Below are positions 49,100-57,807 of a stretch of 64,000 bases of DNA, one piece after another. Every line of letters begins with the position of its first letter. Positions within the stretch are counted from its first letter, which is position 1. Both the position numbers and the translations under genes were made by a program. Source of the DNA: Hymenobacter daecheongensis DSM 21074 (GTDB lineage: Bacteria > Bacteroidota > Bacteroidia > Cytophagales > Hymenobacteraceae). The DNA lies in NCBI RefSeq assembly GCF_900141805.1, contig NZ_FQYN01000003.1, positions 248,001-312,000 on the forward strand. The letters run 5' to 3'. The notes under the pieces are model-generated. The model worked only from the letters and a program-made list of their open reading frames with translations. It was not told where the DNA came from and searched no databases.

Positions 49100-52000
49100 A
49101 TGAAACACCATTACCTGGCGAAACTACTGTTTCTGCTACTGTTCGTCTGCGCGGGCTTTACCAGCGCTTTCGCTCAAACAGGCTCCGTGAGTGGCCGTGT
49201 CTTGGACGAGAAAAAAGAAGGCGTGCCGGGTGCTACCGTCATCATTGATGGCAGCACACTGGGCAGCTCCACCAACACCGACGGCACGTACAACATACAG
49301 AACGTGCCCGCCGGTCCGCACACGCTGGTTATCTCCTATGTGGGATACAACACGTCGCGGCAAAACATCAACGTGACGGCCGGCCAGAACACGGCCGTGG
49401 CGGAAATTTCGCTGGCCGAAAACACTACGCTCCTCAGCGAGGCCGTGGTGGTGGGCTACGGCACGCAGCGCCGGCAGGACCTGACTGGAGCCGTGGAGCA
49501 GGTAACTTCCAAGCAGTTTGTGAAAGGCCAGGTAACCAACCCTGAGCAGCTGGTGCAGGGCAAAGTAGCCGGTATCCAGATTACGACCAATGGCGGTGCC
49601 CCTGGTGCCGGCTCACAAATCCTGATCCGTGGCGGCTCGTCGCTGTCGGCCTCCAATCAGCCGCTGATCGTGATTGACGGTGTACCGGTCGACAATACGG
49701 GCATTGCTGGCACCGGCAACCCGCTCACGCTCATCAATCCTAATGATATTGAGAGCATTACGGTACTGAAAGACGCTTCTTCGACTGCCATCTACGGCGT
49801 ACGGGCTTCGAACGGCGTAATTATCGTAACGACCAAGAAGGGCGTTCAGGGCGAGGAGTTGCGGGTGAATTTCGCAACGCAGCAATCTATTGCTACGGTG
49901 GCCAAATACGTTCCGGTGCTCACGGCCGACGAGTTTCGGGCTCTGGTAAACCGGGCAGGCAACGACCAGCAGAAAGGCCTGTTGGGCACGGCCAACACCG
50001 ACTGGCAGAAGGAAATCTACCGCAATGCCTTCACCTCCGACAACAACCTGAGCGTGCTGGGCTCGGCCGGCAAGGTTCCTTTCCGCGTTTCGACCGGCTA
50101 TCTGACCCAGCAGGGCTTGCTGAAGAATAACGACCTGAAGCGTTACAGCGGATCGGTTGGCATCACTCCGATGCTGCTCAACGACAATCTGCGCGTTGAT
50201 CTGAACGTGAAGGGCACCTGGATCGACAACAACTTCTCTGACCAAGGTGCGGTAGGCAACGCCGTTTCGTTCGATCCGACCCAGCCCATCCGCTCCGACG
50301 ACCCCAAGTATGCTCCCTTCGGCGGCTACTATGAGGCCTTCGGCACCGATGGCTCCCTCAATACCCTCTCGCCGCGCAACCCGGTCAGCCTCATCAACCA
50401 GCGCCGCGACCGGAGCACGGTGAAGCGCAGCATTGGCAACGTGATGCTCGACTACAAGCTACCCTTCCTGACGGGCCTCAGCGCCAACCTGAACCTGGGC
50501 TACGATGTGCAGCGCGGAGCTGGCACTACGTTCGTACCGACCAGCGCCGCCTCGGCATTCAACCGCCAGGGCGTGAACAACAACTACCGCCAGGATCTGA
50601 ACAACACCATTCTGGAAACCTATGCGAAGTACCAGGGTGACGTTCTGGGCCAGCGCTTCGACATTCTGGGCGGTTATTCGTTCCAGAAATTCCAGAACCG
50701 CCAGTACCGCTTCGACGACCGCCGCGAGGATGGTTCGGTATTCACGCCGTTTTCGCGCACCTTCGACGACAAGGACCAGACGCTGGATACGCGCGTGCTG
50801 CTCTCCTACTACTCGCGGGCCAACTACAACATCAAAGACCGCTACCTGTTCACCGGTACGTTCCGAATCGATCAGACTTCCAACTTCGCCAAGGGCCAGC
50901 GCACGGGCTATTTCCCCTCGGGTGCTTTCGCCTGGCGCGTGAAGGGCGAAGATTTCCTGAAAAGCTCAACGGCAGTTTCTGACCTCAAGCTGCGTCTGGG
51001 CGTGGGCCAGACGGGTCAGCAGGACATCGGAAATAACTCCAGCTATTTGCCGGTTTCTACGCTCAGCACCAACACGTCGCAGTACCAGTTTGGCTTCGAC
51101 GGAGCCGGCAACCCACTTTTCTACCCTACCCTGCGGCCGGGCTTCTACAACCCAGGCCTGACCTGGGAAACCACGACCACCTACAACGCGGGTCTGGACT
51201 TCGGCTTCCTGGATAGCCGCATCACGGGTTCCGTGGATGTGTACCAGCGCGACACCAAAGACTTGCTGTTCTTCTCCAACGTAGCGGCACTTTCGAACAC
51301 GACCAACGCCGGTTTCCTCAACGTAGGCTCGCTGACCAACAAAGGCGTTGAATTCACGACCAATCTGGAAGCCGTGCGGGGCGAGAAGTTCGGCCTTACG
51401 CTGAACGCCAACGCTACCTTCAACCGCAACCGCATCACCAAGCTCACCATCGTGGATAGCCCTGATTTCATCGGGCAGGAAACCGGTGGTATAGCTGGCG
51501 GCGTAGGTAACAACGCCCAGATCAACTCGGTCGGCTACGCAGCCGGTTCTTTCTACCTCTATAAGCAGCTCTACAACAGCGAAGGACGGCCAATTCAGAA
51601 TGCCGTGGCCGACCTGAAAGCCGATGGCACCATCAACGGCTCCGACCGCTACCGCTACAAGTCGTCGCGGCCTGATGCCGTACTGGGCTTTGGGGCCAAC
51701 ACGACCTACGGCAAGGCCTCGCTGGCCTTCACGATGCGCTCCAACATCGGGCAGTATGTGTACAACAACGTCCGCTCGCAGAGCGCCTTCACGCCCAATG
51801 CCACCAACTTCCTGAACAACGTCTCGGATGAGCAGCTGTCCTCCGGCTTCAACTCGACTGCCACGCAGGTATTGCTCTCCGACTACTTCCTGGAAAACGC
51901 TTCGTTCCTGCGCATGGAAAACGTAACGCTGGGCTATAATATTGGCAACGCGCTGAGCGAAAAAGCGAACATTAACGTCTCGTTTGCGGTTCAGAATCTG

Positions 52001-52111
52001 TTCCTTATCACCAAGTATAAGGGGCTGGATCCGGAAGTTTCTTCCGGCATCGACAACACTATCTATCCGCGTCCGCGCACCTACACCCTGGGCCTCAACT
52101 TCGGCTTCTAA
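49100..52111 (+). CDS. susC: SusC-like TonB-dependent outer-membrane transporter
   Basis: The 1003-residue protein has a signal peptide (HHYLAKLLFLLLFVCAGFTS), a carboxypeptidase-regulatory-like domain (SVSGRVLDEKKEGVPGATVI), the SusC-type plug start VVVGYGTQRRQDLTGAV, a plug domain (VQGKVAGIQITTNGGAPGAG, GGSSLSASNQPLIVIDGVPV), and a 22-strand barrel ending TYTLGLNFGF. It imports oligosaccharides using TonB energy, together with SusD. The ATG 49100 gives a normal SusC start. Family sequence shows no substrate, but neighbours suggest alpha-glucan. Confidence 0.95.
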   Translation: MKHHYLAKLLFLLLFVCAGFTSAFAQTGSVSGRVLDEKKEGVPGATVIIDGSTLGSSTNTDGTYNIQNVPAGPHTLVISYVGYNTSRQNINVTAGQNTAVAEISLAENTTLLSEAVVVGYGTQRRQDLTGAVEQVTSKQFVKGQVTNPEQLVQGKVAGIQITTNGGAPGAGSQILIRGGSSLSASNQPLIVIDGVPVDNTGIAGTGNPLTLINPNDIESITVLKDASSTAIYGVRASNGVIIVTTKKGVQGEELRVNFATQQSIATVAKYVPVLTADEFRALVNRAGNDQQKGLLGTANTDWQKEIYRNAFTSDNNLSVLGSAGKVPFRVSTGYLTQQGLLKNNDLKRYSGSVGITPMLLNDNLRVDLNVKGTWIDNNFSDQGAVGNAVSFDPTQPIRSDDPKYAPFGGYYEAFGTDGSLNTLSPRNPVSLINQRRDRSTVKRSIGNVMLDYKLPFLTGLSANLNLGYDVQRGAGTTFVPTSAASAFNRQGVNNNYRQDLNNTILETYAKYQGDVLGQRFDILGGYSFQKFQNRQYRFDDRREDGSVFTPFSRTFDDKDQTLDTRVLLSYYSRANYNIKDRYLFTGTFRIDQTSNFAKGQRTGYFPSGAFAWRVKGEDFLKSSTAVSDLKLRLGVGQTGQQDIGNNSSYLPVSTLSTNTSQYQFGFDGAGNPLFYPTLRPGFYNPGLTWETTTTYNAGLDFGFLDSRITGSVDVYQRDTKDLLFFSNVAALSNTTNAGFLNVGSLTNKGVEFTTNLEAVRGEKFGLTLNANATFNRNRITKLTIVDSPDFIGQETGGIAGGVGNNAQINSVGYAAGSFYLYKQLYNSEGRPIQNAVADLKADGTINGSDRYRYKSSRPDAVLGFGANTTYGKASLAFTMRSNIGQYVYNNVRSQSAFTPNATNFLNNVSDEQLSSGFNSTATQVLLSDYFLENASFLRMENVTLGYNIGNALSEKANINVSFAVQNLFLITKYKGLDPEVSSGIDNTIYPRPRTYTLGLNFGF

Positions 52112-52131
52112 CCCGCAAAAACCCACTCGTC

Positions 52132-53760
52132 ATGCTTAACTTCAAACGTACTCTGGGCATGTGGGCCTTAGCGGCCGCGCTGGTGCCCGCCCTCACGACC
52201 TCCTGCACCAAGGAGCTCGACCAGATTCCCTCTTATAGTGCCAATGCCGAGGTAATCTACCGCGACCCGGCTCTGATTCAGCAGGCACTCACCCGCCTCT
52301 ACGCCACTCTGGCCGTGAGCGGCCAGCAGGGCCCGGCCGGCCAGCCCGATATTTCCGGTATCGATGAAGGCTTCTCAAACTACCTCCGCCAGCTCTGGTT
52401 TGCGCAGGAAGTGACCACCGACGAAGCCATCATTGCCTGGAATGATGGCAACCTGCCCGATTATAACACACTGACCTGGAACGCCAACAACGAGTTTGTG
52501 CGGGCCATGTATGACCGGATTTTCTATCAGGTTGCGCTCTGCAACGAATTCATCCGCCAGACCAGCGACGAGAAGCTCAGCAGCCGGGGCATCCCGGAGG
52601 CCAGCCTCGGAGTTATCCGGCAGTACCGGGCCGAAGCTCGCTTCCTGCGGGCACTGTCTTACTACCACGCCCTGGATATGTTCGGCAATGTTCCGTTTGC
52701 CGATGAAACCTCGGAAGTAGGCGGCAGTCTGGCGAAGCAAAAGTCGCGGGCCGACCTTTTCAAGTATGTGGAGAGCGAGCTGAAAGACATTGAAGGCTCC
52801 CTGATGGATTCGCGGGCCGTGTATGCCCGCGTAGACAAAGGCACCTGCTGGACGCTGCAAACCAAGCTGTATCTGAACGCGGAAGTATATACCAGCGCGC
52901 CCGGCGTAGCCGGCACCTCCCGCTATACCGATGCCATCACGTATGCCGATAAAGTGCTCAAAGCGGGCTATACTCTGGCTCCCGAGTACCGCTTGCTGTT
53001 CTTGGCCGATAACGACAAGACGCAGGCTCGCAACGAGATTATATTCCCGGTCACGTTCGACGGCCGTTTCACCAAAACCTTCGGCGGTATGCCCTTCATC
53101 ATTCACGCAGCCATTGGCGGCTCTATGCCCGCCACTGATTTTGGCGTGAACGGGGGCTGGGGCGGCAACCGGGCCAAGCCAAACCTGGTGGACCTGTTCC
53201 CCAGTGCGTCGGATACCCGCAACACCTTTTACAAGGCGGGCCAGACCAAGGAAATCAACGACATCTTCAGCTTCACGCAGGGCTACGCCGTTACCAAGTT
53301 CAAAAACGTAACCTCGACCGGTGTTCCCGGATCCGACGACAAGTCCTTCAAAGGTTCCGGCGACTTCGTTGATACCGACTTCCCAATGTTCCGCCTGTCG
53401 GATGTGCAGTTGATGTACGCGGAAGCTGTATTGCGTGGCGGCACCGGCGGCGACCCGAATAAGGCGCTGCAACTGGTAAATGCGATTCGTACCCGCGCCC
53501 AGGCTACCCCGCTGGCCTCGCTCACACTCCAGGATATTCTCGATGAGCGGGCCCGGGAGCTGTATTGGGAAGGGCACCGCCGTACCGACTTGATTCGCTT
53601 CGGCCTGTACACCAGCAGTACGTATGTGTGGCCCTTCAAAGGCAGCCAGGATAGGAAGACCGCTGCCGGTCAGGGTGTGGCCCCTACCCGCGTTCTGTTC
53701 CCGATTCCTACGACGGACTTGGTAGCCAACCCCAATCTGAAGCAGAATCAAGGCTACTAA
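52132..53760 (+). CDS. susD: SusD-like glycan-binding lipoprotein (RagB/SusD)
   Basis: The 542-residue lipoprotein has the signal MGMWALAAALVPALTTSCTK-type N-terminus with a lipobox before Cys, then typical SusD features: EVIYRDPALIQQALTRLYAT, EARFLRALSYYHALDMFGNV and ELYWEGHRRTDLIRFGLYTS. It sits on the outer membrane surface as a lid for SusC. It starts 20 bases after susC. Normal length. Confidence 0.95.
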   Translation: MLNFKRTLGMWALAAALVPALTTSCTKELDQIPSYSANAEVIYRDPALIQQALTRLYATLAVSGQQGPAGQPDISGIDEGFSNYLRQLWFAQEVTTDEAIIAWNDGNLPDYNTLTWNANNEFVRAMYDRIFYQVALCNEFIRQTSDEKLSSRGIPEASLGVIRQYRAEARFLRALSYYHALDMFGNVPFADETSEVGGSLAKQKSRADLFKYVESELKDIEGSLMDSRAVYARVDKGTCWTLQTKLYLNAEVYTSAPGVAGTSRYTDAITYADKVLKAGYTLAPEYRLLFLADNDKTQARNEIIFPVTFDGRFTKTFGGMPFIIHAAIGGSMPATDFGVNGGWGGNRAKPNLVDLFPSASDTRNTFYKAGQTKEINDIFSFTQGYAVTKFKNVTSTGVPGSDDKSFKGSGDFVDTDFPMFRLSDVQLMYAEAVLRGGTGGDPNKALQLVNAIRTRAQATPLASLTLQDILDERARELYWEGHRRTDLIRFGLYTSSTYVWPFKGSQDRKTAAGQGVAPTRVLFPIPTTDLVANPNLKQNQGY

Positions 53761-53828
53761 TAAACTTTTTTCGGCCGATTTTCCTTACGGAGAATCGGCC
53801 ATTTAAGGACTTTAATCTTCCGCTTTTT

Positions 53829-54905
53829 ATGAAAAACAGATTCTCATTTCTCGCAGCAGCCGGCTTGCTGTTCGCCCTCGGTGCCTGTGAGAAGGATGAG
53901 GTGCAGGTGACGGCCAATGCCAGCCCCGCGCCCACGCTGACTGCTAATGCGACCGATGCCGGCACGCTGCTCAGCTCCAACGCTACCAAGACCGCTGTCG
54001 TGTATAGCTGGACTCCGGTGACTTTCACGCTGTCGGATGGCTCGAAGCCGGTAGTGCCCGTGACGTACACGCTGGAGTTTGCCAAAACCGGCACCAACTT
54101 CGCCGTCGTTGGCACCGTGCCCGCTGGCACCAACACCACCCGCGATTCGGTGAAGGTATCGGACCTGAACTCGGCGCTCGTCAAGGCGGGGCTCACTCCT
54201 ACGCTCCCCGGCACCGTAGATGTTCGTCTGCGGGCCAGCTACTCCGGCAACCAGGCCGACATGCTGAGCGGCGTATCCAAAATTTCGGCTGTTCCTTACT
54301 CGCGCGACCTGTACTTCTATGGTGCCAGCATTGGCCCACTTGGCTCGGAGTCGCCATTGATCCGCGAACAGTCGCCCGCCAAGTTTGAAGGCTACGTGTA
54401 CGTTCCTAACGCTACCAATGCGTTCAAACTTTCCAATACTGCTTCCGCCTCGGGCACTGTGTTTGGCAACGCCGGCGGCAACAACACTATTTCTTCGAGC
54501 AGCACCACCGACTTCACCTTGGCTGGCCCGAAAATGTACCGCGTCAGTGTAGATCTGACTGCGGGCACCCTCACGGCTGTTGCTACCGACTGGGGTATTG
54601 TGGGCGCCGCGACCACTGGTGATGGCACCGGCTGGAATCAGTCGATTCCGATGGTATATGACACCAAGGATAAAGTATGGAAGCTGACCGGTGTAACCCT
54701 GCCGGGCTTAGGCACCAACAGCGAGTTCAAGTTCCGCGCAAACAACGCCTGGACCATCAACCTGGGCGACTTTAAAGACAAGCCTGGTACACGATTGGTG
54801 CAGGATGGCGGCAACCTGACCACCTCCGGCCCTGGCAAATATGATGTTACGCTGGACCTGCGCGACCCGGATAAGTATACCTATTCACTCACCAAGCAGC
54901 GCTAA
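53829..54905 (+). CDS. susE: SusE-like outer-membrane glycan-binding lipoprotein
   Basis: The 358-residue protein has a lipoprotein signal with Cys near residue 19 (FLAAAGLLFALGACEKDE), an N-terminal SusE-type Ig-like domain (TKTAVVYSWTPVTFTLSDGS, TYTLEFAKTGTNFAVVG) and two or more starch-binding repeats at the C-terminus (LYFYGASIGPLGSES; VWKLTGVTLPGLGTNSEFKF). It binds glycans at the cell surface. It follows susD by 68 bases in the susC-susD-susE operon. Confidence 0.88.
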   Translation: MKNRFSFLAAAGLLFALGACEKDEVQVTANASPAPTLTANATDAGTLLSSNATKTAVVYSWTPVTFTLSDGSKPVVPVTYTLEFAKTGTNFAVVGTVPAGTNTTRDSVKVSDLNSALVKAGLTPTLPGTVDVRLRASYSGNQADMLSGVSKISAVPYSRDLYFYGASIGPLGSESPLIREQSPAKFEGYVYVPNATNAFKLSNTASASGTVFGNAGGNNTISSSSTTDFTLAGPKMYRVSVDLTAGTLTAVATDWGIVGAATTGDGTGWNQSIPMVYDTKDKVWKLTGVTLPGLGTNSEFKFRANNAWTINLGDFKDKPGTRLVQDGGNLTTSGPGKYDVTLDLRDPDKYTYSLTKQR

Positions 54906-54922
54906 GCATTCAATCAAAACTC

Positions 54923-54957
54923 AAAAAAGCTCCGGCCATCTGGTCGGAGCTTTTTTT
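54923..54957 (+). terminator. Terminator after susE
   Basis: AAAAAAGCTCCG and CGGAGCTTTTTTT form a stem around an 8-9 base loop, starting 18 bases after the susE stop. Confidence 0.92.
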
Positions 54958-55330
54958 GGGCCCTATGAGTAAATCTGGAGCAGTACCTTGCCCGTTTCCC
55001 CACCTGAACATACCCAAGTTGATAGTACGCGGAGCTTTCAGCAAACTATCTGGGCATGGTACAAATAGGGTATAGGTGTACTAATGAGCTCGTGTGCGGC
55101 AAATGCCTGGCATGTAGTGGGTGTGAGCAATTAATTCATCTCATCACCATCCGCGCAGGGCCTCAAGCGCTGTGCCGCGGCTTTAGTGGACACAGCAGCT
55201 GAAATTATAGTTTAACACAAAACTTGTGAATGCCCAAGCATTGGTTTTACTCTTCCCTGAAATGTTTCCTGGTAGAATGGTGTAAACGGCCATGTTACTA
55301 ATAGCTATGGGGCTTATATAGAATCTGCAA
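54958..55330. other. Gene-free stretch after the sus operon
   Basis: No gene, repeat or RNA gene is recognised in these 370 bases. Base use is less GC-rich than the genes around it. Nothing suggests a promoter for the convergent gene. Confidence 0.5.
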
Positions 55331-55367
55331 AAAAGGCCCCGCATCCTGAATGGATACGGGGCCTTTT
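55331..55367 (-). terminator. Terminator after the T9SS secreted-protein gene
   Basis: AAAAGGCCCCGCATCC and GGATACGGGGCCTTTT fold over a 5-base loop; read on the minus strand it ends in a T run, 59 bases after the stop at 55426. Confidence 0.9.
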
Positions 55368-55425
55368 AAAACAGCTATTCGGAGCTTACAGCGGCGTTGC
55401 TGCGTACTAACCGGGAACTGTGCTA

Positions 55426-56517
55426 TTACTCTACTACGATCTTGCTGCTGGTTACGTCAGCACCAACGGAGAGCTTCACCAGATACGTGCCGGCAGCCAG
55501 AGCGGGCAGCTTGTAGGTGTGCGTGCCTACGGCCTGCTTCTCAGCAGCCAGAGTGCGTACTACCTGGCCCAGCGAGTTGTAAACGCTCAGCTCCACTTCC
55601 TGGTTAGCCGAAAGCACCTTGTACGATACCGTAGTGGCAGCCGTGGCAGGGTTAGGATATACCTTGAAGTTGAGCTGCTGTGCTACTTCGTTGCGGGTAG
55701 CCGTTACGCCGGTGCCCACTACGTAGGTTACGTTCTGGCTGCCGGGCAGCGTCGAGAAGTTGGGTGATGAACCCAGATCAGCCGTTTGGCCCACAACCTG
55801 CGGAATCACGTCGGAGGTGAAAGCACCACCGTCTTTCACGTAGCCAGCCATTACGTTGATGGCGTTACCCGTAGTCAAGCCCAGAGCGGCCATGTCAAGC
55901 TCCATTTCCAGGCCCGAACCAGCCGTAGCGGCGGCCGTTACGCTGGCCGAGCTTAGGTAGGAGAAACGAGCACCCAGTACCGGACCCGTAGTGGCCGAGG
56001 CCACGATAGGTACACCGGCTTTCTGGCTGTTGCCCTGATACGTATCGGGCACGGGAGCCGTGTTGCCATTGGTGTAGTCTACATAGCTGTAGTACACGTT
56101 GTTGTCGCCGGTTGGGGCCGTGGTAGCGCGGAAACCGTAGTCGGTCTGCATATCCATGGTTGGCGTGTGCTTCAGCGGGCTGTCGCCGGCTGCGCCACCT
56201 TTCAGCTGCGTGCCAGCGGCTACGCCGGTGCGGCCTGGTACGTTCAGGTATACTACAAAACCAGGATAATCCGTCGACTCGGAAGAGCCAACAACCATGA
56301 TGTAGAGCTTGGTAGCAGATGTGGCGATATACACCGACTGCAAACCTTTGTTGGCTACCGAGTGCGTGCCGGTGTAGGTGCCGGCCAGCTGGTACTTGCC
56401 GGTGCCCGTGCCGATTTCAGCGGCCGATACTTTGCCATCAAGCGTAATTTGCGCCTGGGCTTCCATAGAAGCGGCAGACAGCAGGCCGAGGGCGGCGAGG
56501 GTAAAGATTTTTTTCAT
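55426..56517 (-). CDS. Secreted protein with T9SS sorting domain
   Basis: The 363-residue protein has a signal peptide (MKKIFTLAALGLLSAASMEA) and a beta-rich middle region with ITLDGKVSAAEIGTGTGKYQ near the start, of the kind seen in DOMON/carbohydrate-binding-like modules. It ends in a T9SS type A sorting domain (FKVYPNPATAATTVSYKVLS ... GTYLVKLSVGADVTSSKIVV). It is probably exported to the surface. The middle domain is not recognised with confidence; the location suggests a role in glycan handling (inference). Confidence 0.75.
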   Translation of the reverse strand: MKKIFTLAALGLLSAASMEAQAQITLDGKVSAAEIGTGTGKYQLAGTYTGTHSVANKGLQSVYIATSATKLYIMVVGSSESTDYPGFVVYLNVPGRTGVAAGTQLKGGAAGDSPLKHTPTMDMQTDYGFRATTAPTGDNNVYYSYVDYTNGNTAPVPDTYQGNSQKAGVPIVASATTGPVLGARFSYLSSASVTAAATAGSGLEMELDMAALGLTTGNAINVMAGYVKDGGAFTSDVIPQVVGQTADLGSSPNFSTLPGSQNVTYVVGTGVTATRNEVAQQLNFKVYPNPATAATTVSYKVLSANQEVELSVYNSLGQVVRTLAAEKQAVGTHTYKLPALAAGTYLVKLSVGADVTSSKIVVE

Positions 56518-56885
56518 TGTGGTGTGGGTTTGAAAAATGTAAATGTGGGAAGCGAGAAAATTTCATTCCGGTAGCCCCTAATACGAAAACCGTGTGCCAA
56601 GGATACCAGTCAGGAAGGCAAATAAAAGCGATATAAGTGACTCTTCACTAACCCAGGGCATAAATTTGTTGCGCAATTTATTTCGCTGCCGCAATCCGGA
56701 GGCTGTCTGCCGCACGGCCAGGCGGCGCGTGGTGGCAGAGCGTGGCGAATTATTGCCGCTCAAGCCCTAGATTGCGACCCCGTAGGGCCTATCGATGCTT
56801 TCAACCCGGAACCCGGCGCTTTGTTTAGGAGTGCGTGCTATTGGCTCTGCTCCTGCTTCCATCTTCTACCCCACATTTCCTTGTC
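56518..56885. other. Gene-free stretch between divergent genes
   Basis: These 368 bases hold the promoters of two divergent genes but no long palindrome. I see no full TTG-N19-TAnnTTTG match. Confidence 0.4.
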
Positions 56886-57734
56886 ATGGTAATTATTGCC
56901 GACGGCGGCTCGACCAAAACCAACTGGTGCCTCATTGACGATGAAGGCACGCGCATCTACTTCAACACCGAAGGCTACAACCCGGACTTTGTGGGCACGG
57001 AAGCCATTCTGGCCTCGCTGCGGCAAAACTTGCCCGATACGCTGGCCCAGGAGCGCATCACGGAAGTGCATTACTATGGAGCCGGCATTTCTTCGGCCCG
57101 CAAGGCGGAGATAGTGGCCGCGGCCATGCGGCAGGTGTTCACGGCCGCCAAAGTAGTAGTGGACCATGACCTGCTGGCGGCGGCACGGGCCCTGCTGGGC
57201 ACGGGCAGCGGCTTTGCCGCCATTCTGGGCACCGGCACCAACAGCTGCCTCTACGACGGCCAGAAAATAACCTACAGCGTGGACTCCCTGGGCTACTTTC
57301 TGGGCGATGAGGGCAGCGGCTCATTCATTGGCAAGCGCCTGCTGCGCGACTACCTGCGCAACCTGCTCCCCGACGGCCTGCAGGAATCCTTCCGCGAAAC
57401 CTACGGCCTGAACCGCGACGAGATTCTGGACAAGCTCTACAACCAGCCCCTGCCCAACCGCTTTCTGGCCAGCTTCGCCAAGTTTGCCTACGACCACAAC
57501 AACGTGAGCTACTGCCGCGAAATCGTGCTCGATGGCTTCGAGACGTTCTTCCAGAACCTGGTGATGCATTACCCCCGCTACCAGGATTATACCTTCAACT
57601 GCATCGGCTCAGTGGGCTACAACTTCCGCGACGCGCTGGCGCAGGTAGCCAAGAGCCACGACATGGAAGTGGGCAAAATCATCCGTTCCCCTATCGATGA
57701 TCTGGTGGACTACCACACCATTCTGACGAAATAA
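56886..57734 (+). CDS. N-acetylglucosamine kinase-like protein (BadF/BadG family ATPase)
   Basis: The 282-residue protein has the ASKHA ATPase layout: phosphate-1 loop IIADGGSTKTNWCLID (3-18), then VDHDLLAAARALLGTGSGFA and ILGTGTNSCLYDG, SLGYFLGDEGSGSFIGKRLL, and the C-terminal CIGSVGYNFRDALAQVA. Such proteins phosphorylate N-acetylglucosamine or related sugars; Bacteroidota members are annotated as GlcNAc kinases. Lying between the glycan-use genes it may phosphorylate a released sugar. The substrate is inferred. ATG 56886 was chosen for the typical start. Confidence 0.85.
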   Translation: MVIIADGGSTKTNWCLIDDEGTRIYFNTEGYNPDFVGTEAILASLRQNLPDTLAQERITEVHYYGAGISSARKAEIVAAAMRQVFTAAKVVVDHDLLAAARALLGTGSGFAAILGTGTNSCLYDGQKITYSVDSLGYFLGDEGSGSFIGKRLLRDYLRNLLPDGLQESFRETYGLNRDEILDKLYNQPLPNRFLASFAKFAYDHNNVSYCREIVLDGFETFFQNLVMHYPRYQDYTFNCIGSVGYNFRDALAQVAKSHDMEVGKIIRSPIDDLVDYHTILTK

Positions 57735-57735
57735 A

Positions 57736-57799
57736 GCTGCCACAGGCCCATAAAAAAAGCGACCCATGTGGGTCGCTTTTTTTATGGGCCTGTGGCAGC
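57736..57799. terminator. 64-base bidirectional palindromic terminator
   Basis: GCTGCCACAGGCCCATAAAA through GCGACCC pairs with GGGTCGCTTTTTTTATGGGC through GGCAGC. The arms are 31 bases long with a 2-base centre. It sits between convergent kinase and amylase genes and has A and T runs on both sides. Confidence 0.95.
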
Positions 57800-57807
57800 G
57801 GCAGCGC

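Noticed and set aside
54958..55330. A gene or RNA in the gap after susE
   Set aside because: No open frame of plausible size with GC-rich codon use and no stable hairpin except the terminators at both ends.
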